The notes under the pieces were generated by a model, which was given only the letters and a program-made list of their open reading frames with translations, searched no databases and was not told the origin of the DNA. DNA of 64,000 nt from Meridianimarinicoccus zhengii (lineage in GTDB: Bacteria; Pseudomonadota; Alphaproteobacteria; Rhodobacterales; Rhodobacteraceae), in assembly GCF_003254465.1 (NCBI RefSeq), contig NZ_QDFI01000002.1:62001-126000 (forward strand), read 5' to 3'. Below, piece after piece: positions 62,202-64,000 of this stretch. Every line of letters starts with the position of its first letter. Positions within the stretch are counted from its first letter, which is position 1. The position numbers and the translations under genes were made by a program.

Positions 62202-64000
62202 ATGACCGCAGCGGACAGCACCATCCGCCTGACCACCGCGCAGGCCATCGTGCGCTTCCTGATGAACCAGTTCATCGAGATCGACGGGTTCGAGACGCGC
62301 ATTTGCGGCGGGGGATTCGGCATCTTTGGCCATGGCAACGTGCCGTGCCTCGGTGAGGCGCTGTACCCGGTGCGGGATGACCTGCCGCTGTACCGCGGGC
62401 AGAACGAACAGAGCATGGGGTTCGCCGCCGCCGCCTATGCCAAGTACCACCTGCGCCGCCGCTTCATGTTCTGCACCGCGAGTGCCGGGCCGGGCACCGC
62501 CAACCTGCTGACCGCCTCGGCGCTCGCCCATGCCAACCGGCTGCCGATGCTGATGCTGTGCGGCGACACGTTCCTGACACGGCTTCCGGACCCGGTGCTG
62601 CAGCAGCTGGAGCATTTTGGCAATCCCGCGCTGGGCCTGAACGACGCGTTCAAGGCGGTGACGCGCTACTGGGACCGGATCACGCATCCGGCGCAGGTGA
62701 TCCAGTCGCTGCCCGCCGCGCTGGCCACGATGCTCGACCCCGCCGATTGCGGCCCGGCCTTCATCGCGCTGCCGCAGGATGTGCAGGGCTGGGCGCATGA
62801 TTACCCCGAAGCGTTCTTCGCGCGCCGCGTCCATCGCATCCGGCGTCAGGCCCCCGATCCGGCAGAAATCGCCGACGCGGCGGTGGCCCTGCGCGACGCG
62901 GCGCGCCCGATGATCATCGCGGGCGGCGGGGTGCAGTATTCCGGCGCCGTTGCCGAACTGACCGCCTTTGCCGAGGCCCATGGCATCCCGGTCGTGGAAA
63001 CCATCGCCGGGCGGGCGAACCTGCTGGCCGACCACCCCCTGAACATCGGCCCCATCGGCGTGACAGGCTCCGACAGCGCGAATGCCATCGCCGAGAAAGC
63101 CGACGTGATCCTCTGCGTCGGCACGCGGCTGCAGGATTTCACCACCGGGTCATGGACGGCCTTCGCCAAGGACGCGCGCCTGATCGGGGTGAACGCGGGG
63201 CGGCATGACGCGATCAAGCACATGTCCCTGCCGGTGGTGGGCGACGCGAAACTGGCGCTGACCGCGTTGGGGTCCGCGCTTGGCGATTGCCGCGCGCCCG
63301 GCGACTGGACGGCTTTGGCACAGGCCGAACGGCGCTGCTGGGACGCCTATGTCGAAGGCAACGTCGCCCATGGCAATCGGCCCAACAGCTATGCGCAGGC
63401 CATCGGCGTGGTGAACGCGCTGTGCGCCCCGCGCGACCGGGTGGTGACCGCGGCGGGCGGCCTTCCGGCCGAGGTCACGGCTAACTGGCGCACGCTGGAT
63501 ATCGGCACCGTGGACGTGGAGTTCGGCTTTTCCTGCATGGGATACGAGATCGCGGGCGGCTGGGGCGCGCGCATCGCACAGGCCGAAGTCGAGCCCGACG
63601 CGGACACCATCGTCTTCGTGGGCGATGGCAGTTACCTGCTCATGAATTCCGACATCTACTCATCGGTGCTGACCGGCAAGAAGCTGATCGTGCTCGTGCT
63701 CGACAATGGCGGCTTCGCGGTCATCAACAAGCTGCAGAACAACACCGGGCAGGACAGTTTCAACAACCTGATCGCGGATTGCCCGACCGTGCCCGACCCG
63801 TTCACGGTCGATTTCGAATCCCACGCGCGGTCCATGGGCGCCGACGCCGTGACCGTGTCCAACCCGGCGGAATTGTGCGACGCGTTCACCCGCGCCAAGA
63901 CATCCGACAAGACCACCGTGATCGTGATGCAGGTGGACGCCTACGAGGGATGGACCACCGGAGGACATGCCTGGTGGGAGGTCGGCACGCCCGAGGTTTC
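62202..64000 (+). CDS. iolD: 3D-(3,5/4)-trihydroxycyclohexane-1,2-dione hydrolase IolD (5' part, continues past window)
   Basis: IolD is a thiamine-diphosphate enzyme that opens the cyclohexanedione ring of inositol breakdown. The window holds 599 codons and no stop. The N-terminal part has the activating glutamate E69 in GQNEQSMGFAAAAYA and ASAGPGTANLLTASALAH; the C-terminal ThDP-binding motif begins GDGSYLLMNSD at residue 474 and reaches the asparagine stretch LDNGGFAVINKLQNN. A strong AAAGGGGGG ribosome site precedes the ATG. Divergent from the Gfo/Idh genes across the LacI operator. Related acetolactate-synthase-like enzymes are the alternative, but N-terminal and motif details favour IolD. 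Confidence 0.88.
   Translation, partial: MTAADSTIRLTTAQAIVRFLMNQFIEIDGFETRICGGGFGIFGHGNVPCLGEALYPVRDDLPLYRGQNEQSMGFAAAAYAKYHLRRRFMFCTASAGPGTANLLTASALAHANRLPMLMLCGDTFLTRLPDPVLQQLEHFGNPALGLNDAFKAVTRYWDRITHPAQVIQSLPAALATMLDPADCGPAFIALPQDVQGWAHDYPEAFFARRVHRIRRQAPDPAEIADAAVALRDAARPMIIAGGGVQYSGAVAELTAFAEAHGIPVVETIAGRANLLADHPLNIGPIGVTGSDSANAIAEKADVILCVGTRLQDFTTGSWTAFAKDARLIGVNAGRHDAIKHMSLPVVGDAKLALTALGSALGDCRAPGDWTALAQAERRCWDAYVEGNVAHGNRPNSYAQAIGVVNALCAPRDRVVTAAGGLPAEVTANWRTLDIGTVDVEFGFSCMGYEIAGGWGARIAQAEVEPDADTIVFVGDGSYLLMNSDIYSSVLTGKKLIVLVLDNGGFAVINKLQNNTGQDSFNNLIADCPTVPDPFTVDFESHARSMGADAVTVSNPAELCDAFTRAKTSDKTTVIVMQVDAYEGWTTGGHAWWEVGTPEV

Overview
The window is a GC-rich (roughly two thirds G+C by eye), densely coding chromosomal segment. 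Its gene content and order point to an alphaproteobacterium of the Rhodobacterales/Roseobacter group. The main pointers are a short HPr kinase next to rapZ and the PTS genes, a methylsuccinyl-CoA dehydrogenase beside pckA, plant-type glutamate-cysteine ligase, DUF1491, DUF3253 and TIGR01620 proteins, a VPxPA-type C-terminal sorting signal, and a TRAP substrate-binding protein. I saw no rRNA, tRNA, insertion sequence, prophage or CRISPR array. This is mostly core genome, not an island.

Layout. 1-1304: decayed DNA holding a GntR-type (FCD) regulator remnant and a divergent ABC ATPase remnant. 1305-2702: pgsA, moaD, moaE. 2690-4919: a small coiled-coil membrane protein and a large OmpA-family protein. 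5019-8755: ubiA, rsmE, a membrane protein, gshA. 8762-13156: a serine hydrolase, truA, and the ycjX/TIGR01620 pair. 13394-20581: ileS, a DUF3253 gene, acpS, lepB, rnc, era, a DUF1491 gene and recO, a tightly packed translation, secretion and RNA-processing run. 20657-27579: mcd, a TauE-type exporter, pckA, then hprK-rapZ-EIIA-ptsH, linking acetate assimilation, gluconeogenesis and the regulatory PTS. 27613-31833: acyltransferase, folC, accD, CPBP protease. 32033-35218: a sorted surface protein, ilvD, a lipoprotein. 35295-42529: a dienoyl-CoA reductase, a second OmpA protein, GNAT, CinA-like protein, sfsA, map, an orphan TRAP binding protein. 42568-45820: rsmD, peroxiredoxin, phhB, a FemAB-like protein, RidA. 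45883-48935: a two-gene type I secretion exporter. 49081-54748: mlaA-mlaC, a class A PBP, glnK-amtB.

54824-64000 is the most specialised part: a catabolic regulon for inositol or a related cyclitol. It has a three-gene ABC importer, a LacI-type repressor, two Gfo/Idh/MocA oxidoreductases, a TIM-barrel isomerase/dehydratase, and iolD, which runs off the right edge. The same palindrome, TTGCAACCGGTTGCAA, lies in both divergent promoter regions of this cluster (57833-57850 and 62111-62126). This ties transport and catabolism to one repressor and is the strongest regulatory signal in the window.

Other noteworthy signals are an AT-rich 24-bp palindrome repeated between two different convergent gene pairs, one copy carrying the rsmD stop codon; a repeated GCGCAAY motif upstream of both mcd and pckA; and the absence of a ChvI/ChvG two-component system between pckA and hprK. 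I found no clear evidence of an entirely new biological system.
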